NCBI RefSeq assembly: GCF_003612565.1
Contig: NZ_RAZG01000007.1
Location: 60,421-124,420, forward strand
Source: Roseburia sp. 1XD42-69
GTDB lineage: Bacteria; Bacillota; Clostridia; Lachnospirales; Lachnospiraceae
Reading direction: 5' to 3'
DNA length: 64,000 nucleotides
Position 1 is the first letter of the stretch; every line of letters starts with the position of its first letter. Positions 45,560-54,183 of the stretch are shown here, in pieces. The position numbers were made by a program, and so were the translations under genes. The notes beneath the pieces are model-generated. The model saw nothing but the letters and a program-made list of their open reading frames with translations, ran no database searches and had not been told where the DNA came from.

Positions 45560-46918
45560 TTGGCAAAGGAAAAAATTATGTATTTCTGCCAGTCCTGCGG
45601 GGCTGAGTCAGGGAAGTGGATGGGGCAGTGCCCTGCCTGCAAAGAGTGGAATACAATGGTGGAAGAAAGGGTTTCAAAAAAGAAAACCGTTTCCTCTTTT
45701 CAGAATGAGGGCAGGGCAAAGGTAACGAAACTGAAAGATATCGAGATGGCCAGGGAAGAACGGATATGCACAGATATCGCAGAACTGGACAGAGTGCTTG
45801 GAGGAGGTATGGTCACAGGCTCCATGGTTTTAGTGGGGGGCGATCCGGGAATCGGAAAATCCACACTTTTGCTCCAGGTATGCAAAAATCTGGCAGCAAA
45901 AAAAATCAGTATCCTCTATGTTTCCGGGGAAGAATCCCTGCAGCAAATAAAAATCCGGGCAGAGCGCATCGGAGAGTTCGGGGAATCCTTATCCCTCCTC
46001 TGCGAGACAAATCTTGAGGTTATTGAGGAGATTGTAAGACGGGACATGCCCCAAATGGTGGTAATCGATTCTATTCAGACGATGTATAATGAGAATGTCT
46101 CCTCCGCCCCCGGCAGCGTTTCCCAGGTGCGGGAGACCACGGGGAGCCTTCTTAAAATGGCAAAGGGTCTGGGGATTACATTTTTTATTATCGGCCATGT
46201 GACAAAAGAAGGGGTAGTGGCAGGCCCCAGGGTTTTGGAGCACATGGTAGATACTGTGCTTTATTTTGAGGGGGATAGGCATGCTGCTTACCGGATTTTG
46301 CGGGGGGTGAAAAACCGTTTTGGCTCCACAAATGAAATCGGAGTCTTTGAGATGCGGGGAAACGGTCTGGAGGAAGTGGAAAACCCTTCAGAGTTTATGC
46401 TGGGGGGTAAACCCAAAGGTGCCAGCGGCTCTGTGGTGGCCTGTTCCATAGAGGGGACAAGGCCCATTCTCTTAGAGGTCCAGGCATTAGTGTGCCACAG
46501 TAATTTTGGAATTCCAAGAAGAACTGCGGCAGGAACGGATTTTAACAGGGTTAATCTTTTGATGGCTGTTTTAGAAAAGCGGGCAGGGCTTCAAATGGGG
46601 GCCTGTGATGCCTATGTGAATATCGCCGGAGGGATAAAGATGAATGAGCCTGCCATTGACCTTGGGATTGTGCTGGCTTTAGTTTCCAGCTATAAAAACC
46701 GCCCGGTAGAGGAAAAAACCATTTGTTTTGGAGAAGTGGGGCTAAGCGGGGAAGTCCGGGCGGTAAATCTGGCAGAGCAGAGAATATTAGAGGCAAAGAA
46801 GCTGGGGTTTACTACATGTATTCTGCCGGAGGTGTCCCTGAAATTTTTAGAGGAAATACAGGGAATTGAACTTATCGGCGTGAAAAGCATTAAAGACGCC
46901 ATTGACAAGGCAGTGTGA
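45560..46918 (+). CDS. radA: DNA repair protein RadA
   Basis: About 452 aa. N-terminal C4 zinc finger (CQSCGAESGKWMGQCPACKEWN), RecA-type ATPase with Walker A GGDPGIGKST, KNRFG motif (GVKNRFGSTNEIG), and C-terminal Lon-protease-like domain (GVIVALVSSY-type region, GLSGEVRAV). Helicase that processes recombination intermediates. Start taken as TTG 45560 with GGGAGG 5 nt upstream; ATG 45578 is an alternative. Ends 9 bp before the convergent DUF4097 gene. Confidence 0.95.
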   Translation: MAKEKIMYFCQSCGAESGKWMGQCPACKEWNTMVEERVSKKKTVSSFQNEGRAKVTKLKDIEMAREERICTDIAELDRVLGGGMVTGSMVLVGGDPGIGKSTLLLQVCKNLAAKKISILYVSGEESLQQIKIRAERIGEFGESLSLLCETNLEVIEEIVRRDMPQMVVIDSIQTMYNENVSSAPGSVSQVRETTGSLLKMAKGLGITFFIIGHVTKEGVVAGPRVLEHMVDTVLYFEGDRHAAYRILRGVKNRFGSTNEIGVFEMRGNGLEEVENPSEFMLGGKPKGASGSVVACSIEGTRPILLEVQALVCHSNFGIPRRTAAGTDFNRVNLLMAVLEKRAGLQMGACDAYVNIAGGIKMNEPAIDLGIVLALVSSYKNRPVEEKTICFGEVGLSGEVRAVNLAEQRILEAKKLGFTTCILPEVSLKFLEEIQGIELIGVKSIKDAIDKAV

Positions 46919-46927
46919 CAGTGGCTT

Positions 46928-48070
46928 TTACTCTACAAGCCGCACATCGCCGCTGACAGTTTTAATTTGAATCATGTTTTCCTGAGGATTTTTTTCATAA
47001 GATCCTTGTGCATGGTTCCCCTTTTTAGAAAAACTTAAACTGTCGTCAAAGAATGTGTTAATATCGCCGCTTGTAGTGGATGCTTCAAAGGCAAAGGAAT
47101 TATCCTTTGACAAAACGATGTCCACGTCTCCGCTGGTGCTTTGGGCAGTAAGTGCGCCGGAGAGGGTTTCAAGTTCCAGGCGTATTTCTCCGCTGATGGT
47201 TTTTAAGGTTCCGTCTCCTTTTTCGGCCTCCATACGGATATCCCCGCTGGAAGAGCAGAGTTCCCATGTCATGGTATCCCCTTTAAGGGTAATATTACCG
47301 GAAGTTGTGGAAATATTCCGTCTGCCATTTCCCTCAAGAATTTTTACGTCGCCGCTTGAGGTACTTACCATGGTGTCGCCCATAACTTTGTCTATCGAAA
47401 TGCTGCCGCTGGTGGAGGCGATGTTGATATCTTCTCCTGAACTATTTTCGGGTGCGCTTATACCGCCTATTTTGATATCGCCGCTGGTGCTTTCTATTTC
47501 TGCAGTTTCAGCGGAAATGTCCGGCAGAAAAATATCACCGCTTGTGGTTTCAACTGTGAAGCTTTCTTTCAGTGAGAGATTTATTTGGGAATAGATATCA
47601 CCGCTTACGGTTTTTAAATTAAGTTTTCCGCTGTAGGAGGAGGGGAGTTCAATTTCCGTATAGCCGCCCCCTGTGGAAAAGCCGAAGAAGTGGTTAAAAA
47701 TCATCCTGTGATTTCGCTTTTTCCCTTTTATCAATAGGTTTCCACCCTCAACTGTCACGGTGGAGAGCTGGCTTTTTTGGAGATCTGTCTGGCTGTACTC
47801 TTTTATGTTGAGGGTATTATTTTCACTTTCATAGATGAAAATATCGTTGCTATTCATGTCATAAAGGACAGAAATGTCTTTTATTCCCTCAAGGGGCACC
47901 TGTTTTTCCAGCACCACATGCATGTCGGAGTAAGAACTATTTTTCTCATATATGGCGGGGTGATTTCTAAAAATAATATTGTGCCCTGTGATGCCATAGA
48001 GAAAAATTCCGCATAAAAAGACAGTGAAAAAGCATAACATCAAAAGTAATCCAATTTTAAATTTTCTCAT
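46928..48070 (-). CDS. DUF4097 family beta-strand repeat protein
   Basis: 380 aa. An N-terminal signal anchor (KIGLLLMLCFFTVFLCGIFLYGI) is followed by a long beta-helix-like array whose rungs repeat the motif TTSGD/STSGD (e.g. FTVETTSGDIFLPDISAETAEIESTSGDI). These proteins are secreted or anchored outside the membrane. The gene is last in the PadR-DUF1700-DUF4097 operon and overlaps DUF1700 by 4 nt. Thought to act in envelope stress sensing (family-level inference). Confidence 0.88.
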   Translation of the reverse strand: MRKFKIGLLLMLCFFTVFLCGIFLYGITGHNIIFRNHPAIYEKNSSYSDMHVVLEKQVPLEGIKDISVLYDMNSNDIFIYESENNTLNIKEYSQTDLQKSQLSTVTVEGGNLLIKGKKRNHRMIFNHFFGFSTGGGYTEIELPSSYSGKLNLKTVSGDIYSQINLSLKESFTVETTSGDIFLPDISAETAEIESTSGDIKIGGISAPENSSGEDINIASTSGSISIDKVMGDTMVSTSSGDVKILEGNGRRNISTTSGNITLKGDTMTWELCSSSGDIRMEAEKGDGTLKTISGEIRLELETLSGALTAQSTSGDVDIVLSKDNSFAFEASTTSGDINTFFDDSLSFSKKGNHAQGSYEKNPQENMIQIKTVSGDVRLVE

Positions 48071-48756
48071 AGCACGTCATCCTTTTCTACATTTTTTAAA
48101 TCAAAAATAAGTTTCACAATTGCCTGGAGACAGGCTGCAATGAGAAAGAGAATCCATGTATACCGCCATTCAAATGTGAGAAAGCTGATGATAAAATACA
48201 GTACCAGCGTAAGGCTCCATATGACGGAGTAAATGGACTTTTTTACGGCAAGTTCTTTGTTTTTGGAATATTTTGTGGCTTTATATGCGTCTACCATGTC
48301 GCTTTTTTCCTTTTTGCTGTAGTCCGGGTACATATTTGCCGCATATACCAGCATAACGGTAGGGGCAATGCATATCAGCAAAGCTATCACAAAACCAAAG
48401 GAGGCAAAATTATATCCCCAATAGTTGTTTCCCATTGAGCCGAAAAAGAAAAATACCGTTGCGGCAAAAATGTATAATCCTACTGCCACGGCATTTAGCA
48501 TGGCCCTTTTCTTTCTGTCTTCTTCCGGGAGTGTGAGAAGATTTTTCTCCTCCGTCTCCGAAAAAAGATCGGTGACGTCTCCGATGGAATTTATTACATT
48601 GTGATATGCGTCTTCTTCCAAATAGCCTTCCGCAACCATGTCGTCATACTTATCCATGGCATTCTGCATCATTTCCTGTTTCAGATCAAGGGCTTTTCTT
48701 GTCTTGGGCGCATCCCGGAATATTTCATTAAAATGCTGTATGATTTTTTCCTTCAT
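48067..48756 (-). CDS. DUF1700/HAAS-domain membrane protein
   Basis: 229 aa. The soluble N-terminus (KEKIIQHFNEIFRDAPKTRKALDLKQEMMQNAMDKYDDMVAEGYLEEDAYHNVINSIGDV) is the HAAS pattern. It is followed by about four membrane segments (AVGLYIFAATVFFFFGSMG, YNFASFGFVIALLICIAPTVML, IWSLTLVLYFIISFLTF, TWILFLIAACLQAIV). Middle gene of the PadR cassette. Confidence 0.85.
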   Translation of the reverse strand: MKEKIIQHFNEIFRDAPKTRKALDLKQEMMQNAMDKYDDMVAEGYLEEDAYHNVINSIGDVTDLFSETEEKNLLTLPEEDRKKRAMLNAVAVGLYIFAATVFFFFGSMGNNYWGYNFASFGFVIALLICIAPTVMLVYAANMYPDYSKKEKSDMVDAYKATKYSKNKELAVKKSIYSVIWSLTLVLYFIISFLTFEWRYTWILFLIAACLQAIVKLIFDLKNVEKDDVL

Positions 48757-48792
48757 TTCTTTTCTCCTCCAATAAAAGTTGTGATAGTGGTT

Positions 48793-49116
48793 TTAGTTTA
48801 ATAGTTGGTCTATAATTTCCCTGGCTTCCTGCCATTCTCTTTTGTAGTCTGCATATGCCTTTCGGCCTTTCTCTGTTATGGAATAGTAGCGGCGCCTGGC
48901 CCCCACTGTCTCATCTCCCCAATAGGTCCTGATACAGCCTGCCTGCTCTAACCGCCGGAAAGCAGAGTAAAGCGTGGCCTCTTTCAGTTCATAGGCATTG
49001 TTGGTTTTCTTCATAATGTCCTTATTTATCTGATAACCATAACTGTCATGCTCCAAAAGGTGTGAAAGTATAATGGCCTCCGTATGCCCCCGTAGAATGT
49101 CTGAGGTAATAGACAT
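48793..49116 (-). CDS. PadR family transcriptional regulator
   Basis: 107 aa. Winged helix in the first 70 residues (ILRGHTEAIILSHLLEHDSYGYQINKDI, ATLYSAFRRLEQAGCIRTYWGD, RRRYYSITEKGRKAY) followed by a short dimer helix. First gene of the operon with DUF1700 and DUF4097 and probably its autoregulator. ATG at 49116 is preferred over 49173 since AAAGGGGAAAG lies just upstream. Confidence 0.9.
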   Translation of the reverse strand: MSITSDILRGHTEAIILSHLLEHDSYGYQINKDIMKKTNNAYELKEATLYSAFRRLEQAGCIRTYWGDETVGARRRYYSITEKGRKAYADYKREWQEAREIIDQLLN

Positions 49117-49173
49117 AGTTCTTTCCCCTTTCTTTCTGTGATAATTCTGTTGGCAATATATAGCATAAACCAA

Positions 49174-49718
49174 TATACCTCATCTGTCAAGGTAAATATG
49201 GAATTGCTGCTTATTAAGGTTAATTGCATCAATTAGAAAGTAATAACGAAATTAAAATTGACTTGAAAGGAATAGACTGCTATTCTGTAATAAAGTTATT
49301 TAAAGTAATGTGAGAGGAGATGTATATGAATATCTTCTTTCAAAATTGTCAACGGCGGGCGTCAATGGTCAGTTTCGGACCCTAAGACATATAAGAAAAT
49401 TTATTAGAATTTTGGTATTGGTTCTGCAATGATGGAGTATGAGTGATGAAATGGGATTTGATAACTTAGTGTTTATGCGGGTTACAAGCAAATTTGTTTA
49501 GGTAATGACAACGATTTGGCAACATTTTTCACATCACGCACTAAATAATTACATCAATGGCATAAAGAAAACCTTGCTGATTTTCAGATATGGAAACTGA
49601 ATATCGGCAAGGTCTTTTTATGCTTATTTCTGTTTTTTTTTAGCTGTTTTCTTTTCTTCTTTCTACTACAATATAGTTATGGTTAATATCCCTTACAGCC
49701 AATAAGGAATTATCCATC
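49174..49718. other. intergenic region at the start of the accessory zone
   Basis: 545 bp with little coding potential. It holds the PadR promoter region, and near 49324 a truncated 18-codon open frame ([11 protein letters not shown]...) with a good GGAGA site, possibly a host gene cut by insertion. It also contains a copy of GGCAACATTTTT at 49518-49529 that recurs near 53380, and a terminator-like hairpin at 49571. The change in gene content here suggests the left edge of the accessory block. Confidence 0.5.
49571..49619 (+). terminator. terminator-like hairpin
   Basis: ACCTTGCTGATTTTCAG (49571-49587) pairs with CTGAATATCGGCAAGGT (49597-49613) over about 16 of 17 positions, followed by CTTTTTA. 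No intact gene precedes it, so it is probably left over from a lost element. Confidence 0.8.
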
Positions 49719-50030
49719 TTGTTGCTTAAGCTGTATAATGATGGAGCAATCGGTATATCGGCTTCCTTTCTTGGACTTTGCGTCCGTAAGCCCTTTCCTT
49801 ACGCCGGAGAAGCGGCAAAAGAGCCGGAACGGAAAAGAAAGGAAGCGTCCACACAGAGCGCAGTAGAGATTTACCGGGAAATCATCAAGGACAATATCGA
49901 CTATGACATTCTCATGGGCGGGATGGAGATGAAGGGGCGATCATATCCAGAAACTCCTGCACACGAATATCTTCTGGATATCCGGGCTGGTCTGTATTTG
50001 TATTCCTCAACTTTCTTCCTCCTGTCCTGA
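49719..50030 (+). pseudogene. fragment of a RepA-like replication protein (DUF6017-type C-terminus)
   Basis: Around 49855-49940 the frame encodes SAVEIYREIIKDNIDYDILM, which is typical of the DUF6017 region near the C-terminus of ICE RepA proteins, but what follows is unrelated and the frame ends early. Only part of the domain is present. The ICE copy of RepA at 56013 is intact and much diverged, so this piece came from a different element. Confidence 0.6.
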
Positions 50031-50097
50031 ATTTTTTGTATAAAAAGACGCCAGACGCTTTTCACATCTGACGTTTCAGATTATTATGATCCTGTTT

Positions 50098-50856
50098 TTA
50101 CAACTGCTGGCTCATCCCCTGGGCCTGTTCAATCATGGCAAGATACCGGTCAAGCTGTACTTCCTCTAGTTCTGCGATCATCTCTGCAAATGGTGAGATA
50201 TCCCCCTCCACCGCATAGGCTTCCAACGCATTAAAATAGTCCAGACGGTTCTCCTTTGCGATGGATATGGGTGCGAAGCCGTTTGCCATCAGCTGATAGT
50301 TCATGATGAGCCTGGAGGTTCTGCCGTTCCCGTCCGGAAATGGATGGATCTTTACAAACTCCCCATGGGTCCATGCCGCCAGCTCAATCAGGTTCAGCTG
50401 CTGTCCCTTCCAGGACAGATCCGCATAGAAATTTTTTATCTGCCGGTACATCTCATTGGGGGACGGTGGGGTGTGCTGTGCGCCGGAAATATACACATCC
50501 ACGTTCCGGTATACTCCGCCTGCCATGATGTTCTGCATCAGCATGGCATGGATATCCTTAATGATCTTCTTGTCCAGCGCATATCCTTTGCCAATACAGT
50601 CTTTCACATAGTGGAATGCCTTCTCATGGTTTATCGGCTCGTAAAGTTCCCGCAGGCGTTTGCCGCCCACGCTGATCCGGTCCTCCAGCACTAGCTTTGT
50701 CTCCATCAGCGTCAGGGTGTTCCCCTCTATGGCAGTGGAATGATGGGTATATTCTATCTCGAACGCCCGCTCATAGCTGGCAATGGTCAGCTCCGGTATG
50801 AGATGCTTTCCTTCCTGATACGCATCCCGTTTCCGCACTAATTCCTGATAATCCAT
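50098..50856 (-). CDS. Fic family protein (AMP-transferase type)
   Basis: 252 aa. Active-site motif HPFPDGNGRTSR is complete. An N-terminal inhibitory-type motif STAIEGNT (S/TxxxEG/N) precedes it, so this is a class II enzyme that keeps itself in check. The Fic fold is covered by FHYVKDCIGKGYALDKKIIKDIHAMLM and the NVDVYISGAQHTPPSP flap. Targets unknown. Toxin-like role possible; no separate antitoxin seen. Starts 75 bp downstream of the DUF4406-like fragment on the same strand. Confidence 0.9.
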   Translation of the reverse strand: MDYQELVRKRDAYQEGKHLIPELTIASYERAFEIEYTHHSTAIEGNTLTLMETKLVLEDRISVGGKRLRELYEPINHEKAFHYVKDCIGKGYALDKKIIKDIHAMLMQNIMAGGVYRNVDVYISGAQHTPPSPNEMYRQIKNFYADLSWKGQQLNLIELAAWTHGEFVKIHPFPDGNGRTSRLIMNYQLMANGFAPISIAKENRLDYFNALEAYAVEGDISPFAEMIAELEEVQLDRYLAMIEQAQGMSQQL

Positions 50857-50930
50857 AGGCTGTCCTCCCTTCTGTCCCTTCTTTCAGAGTATACCACACT
50901 TTTGCCAGGGTAGTAACCCACTATTTTTCC

Positions 50931-51422
50931 TTAATCGTTCGGGATGATCCACCGTTCCCCGTCAAAGTCCTCAAACTTCTCGCTGGTCACGTTCTGCTCG
51001 TAATACACAGCCATGATCCGTTTAATATCCTCGCTCCCCGCCCGGCTGGCGGAAAAACCCTGCTCCTTTAAGGACTTTTCGATCCCTGCAGGTTCCTCCC
51101 GGCGCTGTCCCTCTGTCTGCTTCTGGAAGGAACAGATATCCGAAGACGGCACTTTCCGTATGGGTATCCCCAGCCTTTGGGCCTCTGCCTCCTCTGCTTT
51201 CATCCCGGCAGACATCCGTTCCCCACACAGCCAGATCTCCTCACAGGCAGCCAGGACCCTCCGGCCCATCTTAAGTCCGGCCTCCCGTTCCTTTGGCACC
51301 CGGTCATCCAGAAACCGGGGATACATCAGGTGGACCGCCACTGGTGTACACCCCTGTGCCGCCGCATACCGGCAGGCCGCTTTCGCAAACGTCACATTGT
51401 ATAATGTATTTAGGTTGTTCAA
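50931..51422 (-). CDS. DUF4406-like (nucleoside deoxyribosyltransferase-like) protein, N-terminally truncated
   Basis: 163 aa. AACRYAAAQGCTPVAVHLMYPRFLDDRVPKEREAGLKMGRRVLAACEEIWLCGERMSAGMKAEEAEAQRLGIPI follows the pattern of DUF4406-type proteins found on mobile elements. The usual first part (with its substrate-binding Ser/Pro motif) is missing. The N-terminus here is replaced by MNNLNTLYNVTF, so the gene has probably been cut by a rearrangement near 51430. A unique C-terminal Gln/Glu-rich region follows. May be inactive. Confidence 0.65.
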   Translation of the reverse strand: MNNLNTLYNVTFAKAACRYAAAQGCTPVAVHLMYPRFLDDRVPKEREAGLKMGRRVLAACEEIWLCGERMSAGMKAEEAEAQRLGIPIRKVPSSDICSFQKQTEGQRREEPAGIEKSLKEQGFSASRAGSEDIKRIMAVYYEQNVTSEKFEDFDGERWIIPND

Positions 51423-51579
51423 GGGATGCCTATAAACCCTCAGACCTGCTTCTTTACATCTCCTGTCTGATAGGAGATAATAGTTTTATTAGATTGAGAG
51501 GATGATCGTTCCCTCCTTGAGCAGTTCTGCTCGTACTTGAAAGACTGATCCCTCTCTCTAATAAGCTTTCTGCGTATGA

Positions 51580-51873
51580 GTTGCAGAACTGCTGGCCAAA
51601 CTCAGCCGTAAGCAAGTCGGCTCTGCAAAAGCAGAGCAGTTAAAGGCTGCCGCATCCTGTTCCTTTGGCGTTACTTTCGCCAAAAGCAGCTTTACCTTTC
51701 AGCTCAAAGCGCTGATTGAACAGATAGCCTTTATTGAAAAACAGGTAAAAGAAACGGAAACTGAAATCGCTGGCATCATGGAAAAACTGGAATCCCCCAT
51801 TACAACCATTACCGGAATCGGTAATGTCACAGCACCCGCAGATAGCCTGCAAGGAGCGGAACAATCTTTATGA
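51580..51873 (+). pseudogene. remnant of an IS110-family transposase
   Basis: The open frame encodes LAKLSRKQVGSAKAEQLKAA, then FTFQLKALIEQIAFIEKQVKETETEIAGIM and SPITTITGIGNVTAP, the linker and start of the C-terminal domain of IS110-type transposases. The DEDD N-terminal domain is missing and the sequence departs from the family after GIGNVTAP (about 51835). A short alien frame (KERNNLYEKQNDLKGQKQQI, 51848-51931) follows. Confidence 0.75.
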
Positions 51874-51931
51874 AAAACAGAACGATTTGAAAGGGCAGAA
51901 ACAACAGATTGAGAAATTGTTGGAACGATAA
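51848..51931 (+). pseudogene. C-terminal fragment of an unknown mobile-element protein
   Basis: 27 codons ending at TAA 51929-51931, encoding CKERNNLYEKQNDLKGQKQQ and a short helix. Starts in mid-frame straight after the IS110 remnant without ribosome binding site. Likely the tail end of a recombinase or relaxase gene cut by the insertion; the identity is not recognised. Confidence 0.4.
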
Positions 51932-52088
51932 GAAATGTGGGGTGTGGCGGTTGCTATGCCTTTTAAGTAAATTTGGATGGAATTGTGTGCGTTTTTATGG
52001 TAAGATAATGATGTTAAACAATTCGACAAATCAAAAATTTTATGATTTATGTGCATTAGTGCGCAGAAATAGTTGTTAGGAGACTGGA

Positions 52089-52454
52089 ATGAGAGAAATC
52101 AAATATATCAAACAACCAACGAAATATTTGTGCGGACAGGCATGTGTTGCGATGATTGCGAATGTTCCGGTAGATGATGTTATTCAGGTGATGCATAATG
52201 ATAAAGGAACTGGAAAAAAAGATATTGCAAAAGCATTGGAGCATTATGGTATCACTCAGGCGAAAACAATGACAAAGGCAGATAATTCCACACCATTGCC
52301 ATCAGTGTGTATTCTGAAAGTATTATTACCAAAATATAGCCATTGGATTTTGTATTATTATGGAAAATATTATGATCCAGAATTTGGGCTGATGGATGAA
52401 CTATATGGCAGAGCAAGGATTCAGTCTTATTTGGAATTATTTATAGATGAATAA
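52089..52454 (+). CDS. small C39-like cysteine peptidase-type protein
   Basis: 121 aa. IKQPTKYLCGQACVAMIANV fits the C39-like catalytic Cys region (QxxxxxCGxAC), PKYSHWILYYYGKYYDPEFG contains the catalytic His and a following Asp. No transporter domain and no signal peptide. GGAG lies about 9 nt before ATG 52089. The gene is free-standing and not beside a bacteriocin. Its lower G+C content than neighbours (many AT-rich codons) suggests transfer. A peptidase role is likely; the target is unknown. Confidence 0.7.
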   Translation: MREIKYIKQPTKYLCGQACVAMIANVPVDDVIQVMHNDKGTGKKDIAKALEHYGITQAKTMTKADNSTPLPSVCILKVLLPKYSHWILYYYGKYYDPEFGLMDELYGRARIQSYLELFIDE

Positions 52455-52541
52455 TTGTTTTCAGCGTAAAAGAGATTCTTATTTATTTTCTTATCGAGAT
52501 ACAGTACTGTATCCTATTTTTCACGAAAGGAGACAGACATA

Positions 52542-53033
52542 ATGATTGAATTGGTAAAGGCTGGTACATCAGATGCTTTGGTGATAAATGCTATCTCTAA
52601 ACGTTCATTCGATAGCGATGTAGAGATAGGAGCACCTTCTAAGGGAGGTCCTCCTGGGTATATGTCTATACAGTTTCATACAAAGATGGCAAGATTAAAT
52701 CATTTATACAAATTGTTAGTTGATGGGCATATTATAGGAGGCGCTATCCTTTTTATAGATGGAGAAAAGTTGAATATAGGAAGAATTTTTATTAGTCCAG
52801 AACATCTCAGAAAAGGGTATGGCATTTATATTATGCAAGAAATCGAAGGAATGTTTCCTACTGTAAAAGAATTTTATCTTGACACTCCTATTTGGAACAT
52901 TCGCACAAATTCTTTTTATCAAAAGTTGGGTTATACCGAATATAAGAGAGAGGGTGAGTTTGTGTATTATACGAAAACGAAGCGTCCTGCAGAGCGCTTG
53001 AAAAAGCGGGATTCCAGTATGAGGGTACATTGA
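52542..53033 (+). CDS. GNAT family N-acetyltransferase
   Basis: 163 aa. Motif A is visible as IGRIFISPEHLRKGYGIYIMQEI and motif B as FYLDTPIWNIRTNSFYQKLGYTE, the acetyl-CoA binding parts. The C-terminal AERLKKRDSSMRVH results from a fusion: the domain ends at KTK, then DNA of a second GNAT tail is read in the wrong frame. AAAGGAG precedes the ATG. Substrate unknown. Confidence 0.85.
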   Translation: MIELVKAGTSDALVINAISKRSFDSDVEIGAPSKGGPPGYMSIQFHTKMARLNHLYKLLVDGHIIGGAILFIDGEKLNIGRIFISPEHLRKGYGIYIMQEIEGMFPTVKEFYLDTPIWNIRTNSFYQKLGYTEYKREGEFVYYTKTKRPAERLKKRDSSMRVH

Positions 53034-53104
53034 GAAGCAATGCCGTAAAAAATGGTAAGGTTATCGACATGAAGATGTATTCTCTGCTGAAAACAGAAAT
53101 GTAA
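52995..53104 (+). pseudogene. C-terminal remnant of another GNAT acetyltransferase
   Basis: In a different frame from the gene above, the DNA encodes ALEKAGFQYEGTLRSNAVKN then GKVIDMKMYSLLKTEM and TAA at 53102-53104. This is the standard ending of RimJ/RimL-like acetyltransferases. It overlaps the last 39 bases of the GNAT gene, so the scar shows one acetyltransferase gene recombined onto the tail of another. Confidence 0.75.
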
Positions 53105-53162
53105 CTATATGTTTGCTGTGCAGTGGTGGTAATGAAAAATGTTTTTTCCCTGTTGGCAATAT

Positions 53163-53186
53163 ATACATGGTGCTAGCACCATGTAT
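53163..53186. repeat. perfect 24-bp palindrome
   Basis: Arms ATACATGGTGCT (53163-53174) and AGCACCATGTAT (53175-53186) with no spacer. Long enough to be a resolvase, invertase or regulator site; no gene product is assigned. Confidence 0.7.
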
Positions 53187-53377
53187 TAAGGGCAGATAAG
53201 GGGAAAAGCGGTGTTATGTTATGCATTAGACGTTTTGAAAGACTTATTTTGTGAGAACTTTCAAATATAAAATGGACGTAGGAGATATTCTGTGCTTTTA
53301 TCATCAAAAACGGCTTTTAATGCGTAACATTTCAAAAATGGATTGCTAAATTACCGGGATTTGCTATAATAAATGCG

Positions 53378-53405
53378 TGGCAACATTTTGGCAACGGTTG
53401 TTGCC
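53378..53405. repeat. clustered TGGCAAC motifs, candidate recombinase site
   Basis: TGGCAAC at 53378-53384, GGCAAC at 53390-53395 in the same direction, and inverted GTTGCC at 53400-53405. GGCAACATTTT is also found at 49518. Such spaced motifs are found at attachment sites of tyrosine-recombinase elements. Candidate ICE end. Confidence 0.4.
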
Positions 53406-53664
53406 GACAAAACATGAAATGCCGTAAAATCAATGGTTACAGCCTTATATTTTAGATATTTATTTCAATTTACATCAGTTTGACATCAAAACTGATAGTC
53501 TTTGGTGGATATATTTGGACTTATATGGTGTGAACAGAGAATAGATGTATACTCACAACTTAATAGTTAATGCTATTAAAGGGACATTTTCCAATTATAC
53601 GGAGAGTGTCCTTTTTCTGTTGTTATGGTTAAAAAATCAGAAATTAAATTAAGGAGGTTCACAC

Positions 53665-54183
53665 ATGAACAACACAGCGTTAAGAGCAGAGGTGCAAAGC
53701 ACCAACGACACACACATGGTTTTTGCAAACGAGGAACATGAAAAATTTTATTATGAGAAACTGGAACAGGCGAGATATCAGGACAGCCATCACAAGGCAT
53801 TGATTTACATTCTTGGAATATCAGAGGATACAAGAAATCATTTCAGTCAGATTTATGATATTAAGTCTGGTCTTATCAAAACGGAATGTCTGCATCAGGG
53901 CTGGCAGACAGGTGGAAGTGTAAGGGTTGTCAGGCTTGCCTTTAACCTTTACACGGACGGAACGCCAGGCGTTGATGATTATGAGAGCAGGGATGAGCAG
54001 ATAAGCGAGAGCAGGGAGTATTCCGTGGGCAATATTTTCTGCTGCGGCTATGCGGTATACTTCTGGCAGGGCATCAGGCTCCGTTATCCGGAATATTGCC
54101 AAAAGCAGAAGTCCGTCGAGGAAATCCTTGCGGAAATGGAGAGGAAACGTGCTGAAAATTCGACTGATGGGAACAAAGAATGA
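53665..54183 (+). CDS. DUF6075 family ICE protein
   Basis: 172 aa. HMVFANEEHEKFYYEKLEQARYQDSHHKALIYILGISEDTRNHF, SGLIKTECLHQGWQTGGSVRVVRLAFNLYTDG and VGNIFCCGYAVYFWQGIRLRYPEY are the three conserved blocks of this family, common at the start of Tn1549-type ICEs. Function unknown. AAGGAGG lies at about 53651. Overlaps the next small gene. First gene of the ICE operon in this window. Confidence 0.78.
   Translation: MNNTALRAEVQSTNDTHMVFANEEHEKFYYEKLEQARYQDSHHKALIYILGISEDTRNHFSQIYDIKSGLIKTECLHQGWQTGGSVRVVRLAFNLYTDGTPGVDDYESRDEQISESREYSVGNIFCCGYAVYFWQGIRLRYPEYCQKQKSVEEILAEMERKRAENSTDGNKE

Larger units (their letters stand above)
53105..53664. other. intergenic zone at the ICE left side
   Basis: 560 bp with no convincing gene. 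It contains a perfect 24-bp palindrome (53163-53186), a cluster of TGGCAAC motifs (53378-53405), an inverted repeat ATCAGTTT/AAACTGAT (53474-53496) and a hairpin with T-run (53578-53617). I see these as leftover element ends or an attachment region next to the ICE. Confidence 0.5.

Noticed and set aside
45500..45560. Upstream ATG as a longer radA start
   Set aside because: The segment overlaps a perfect terminator stem (45506-45534), and the residues it would add are not part of the RadA zinc-finger N-terminus. TTG 45560 has a good ribosome binding site.
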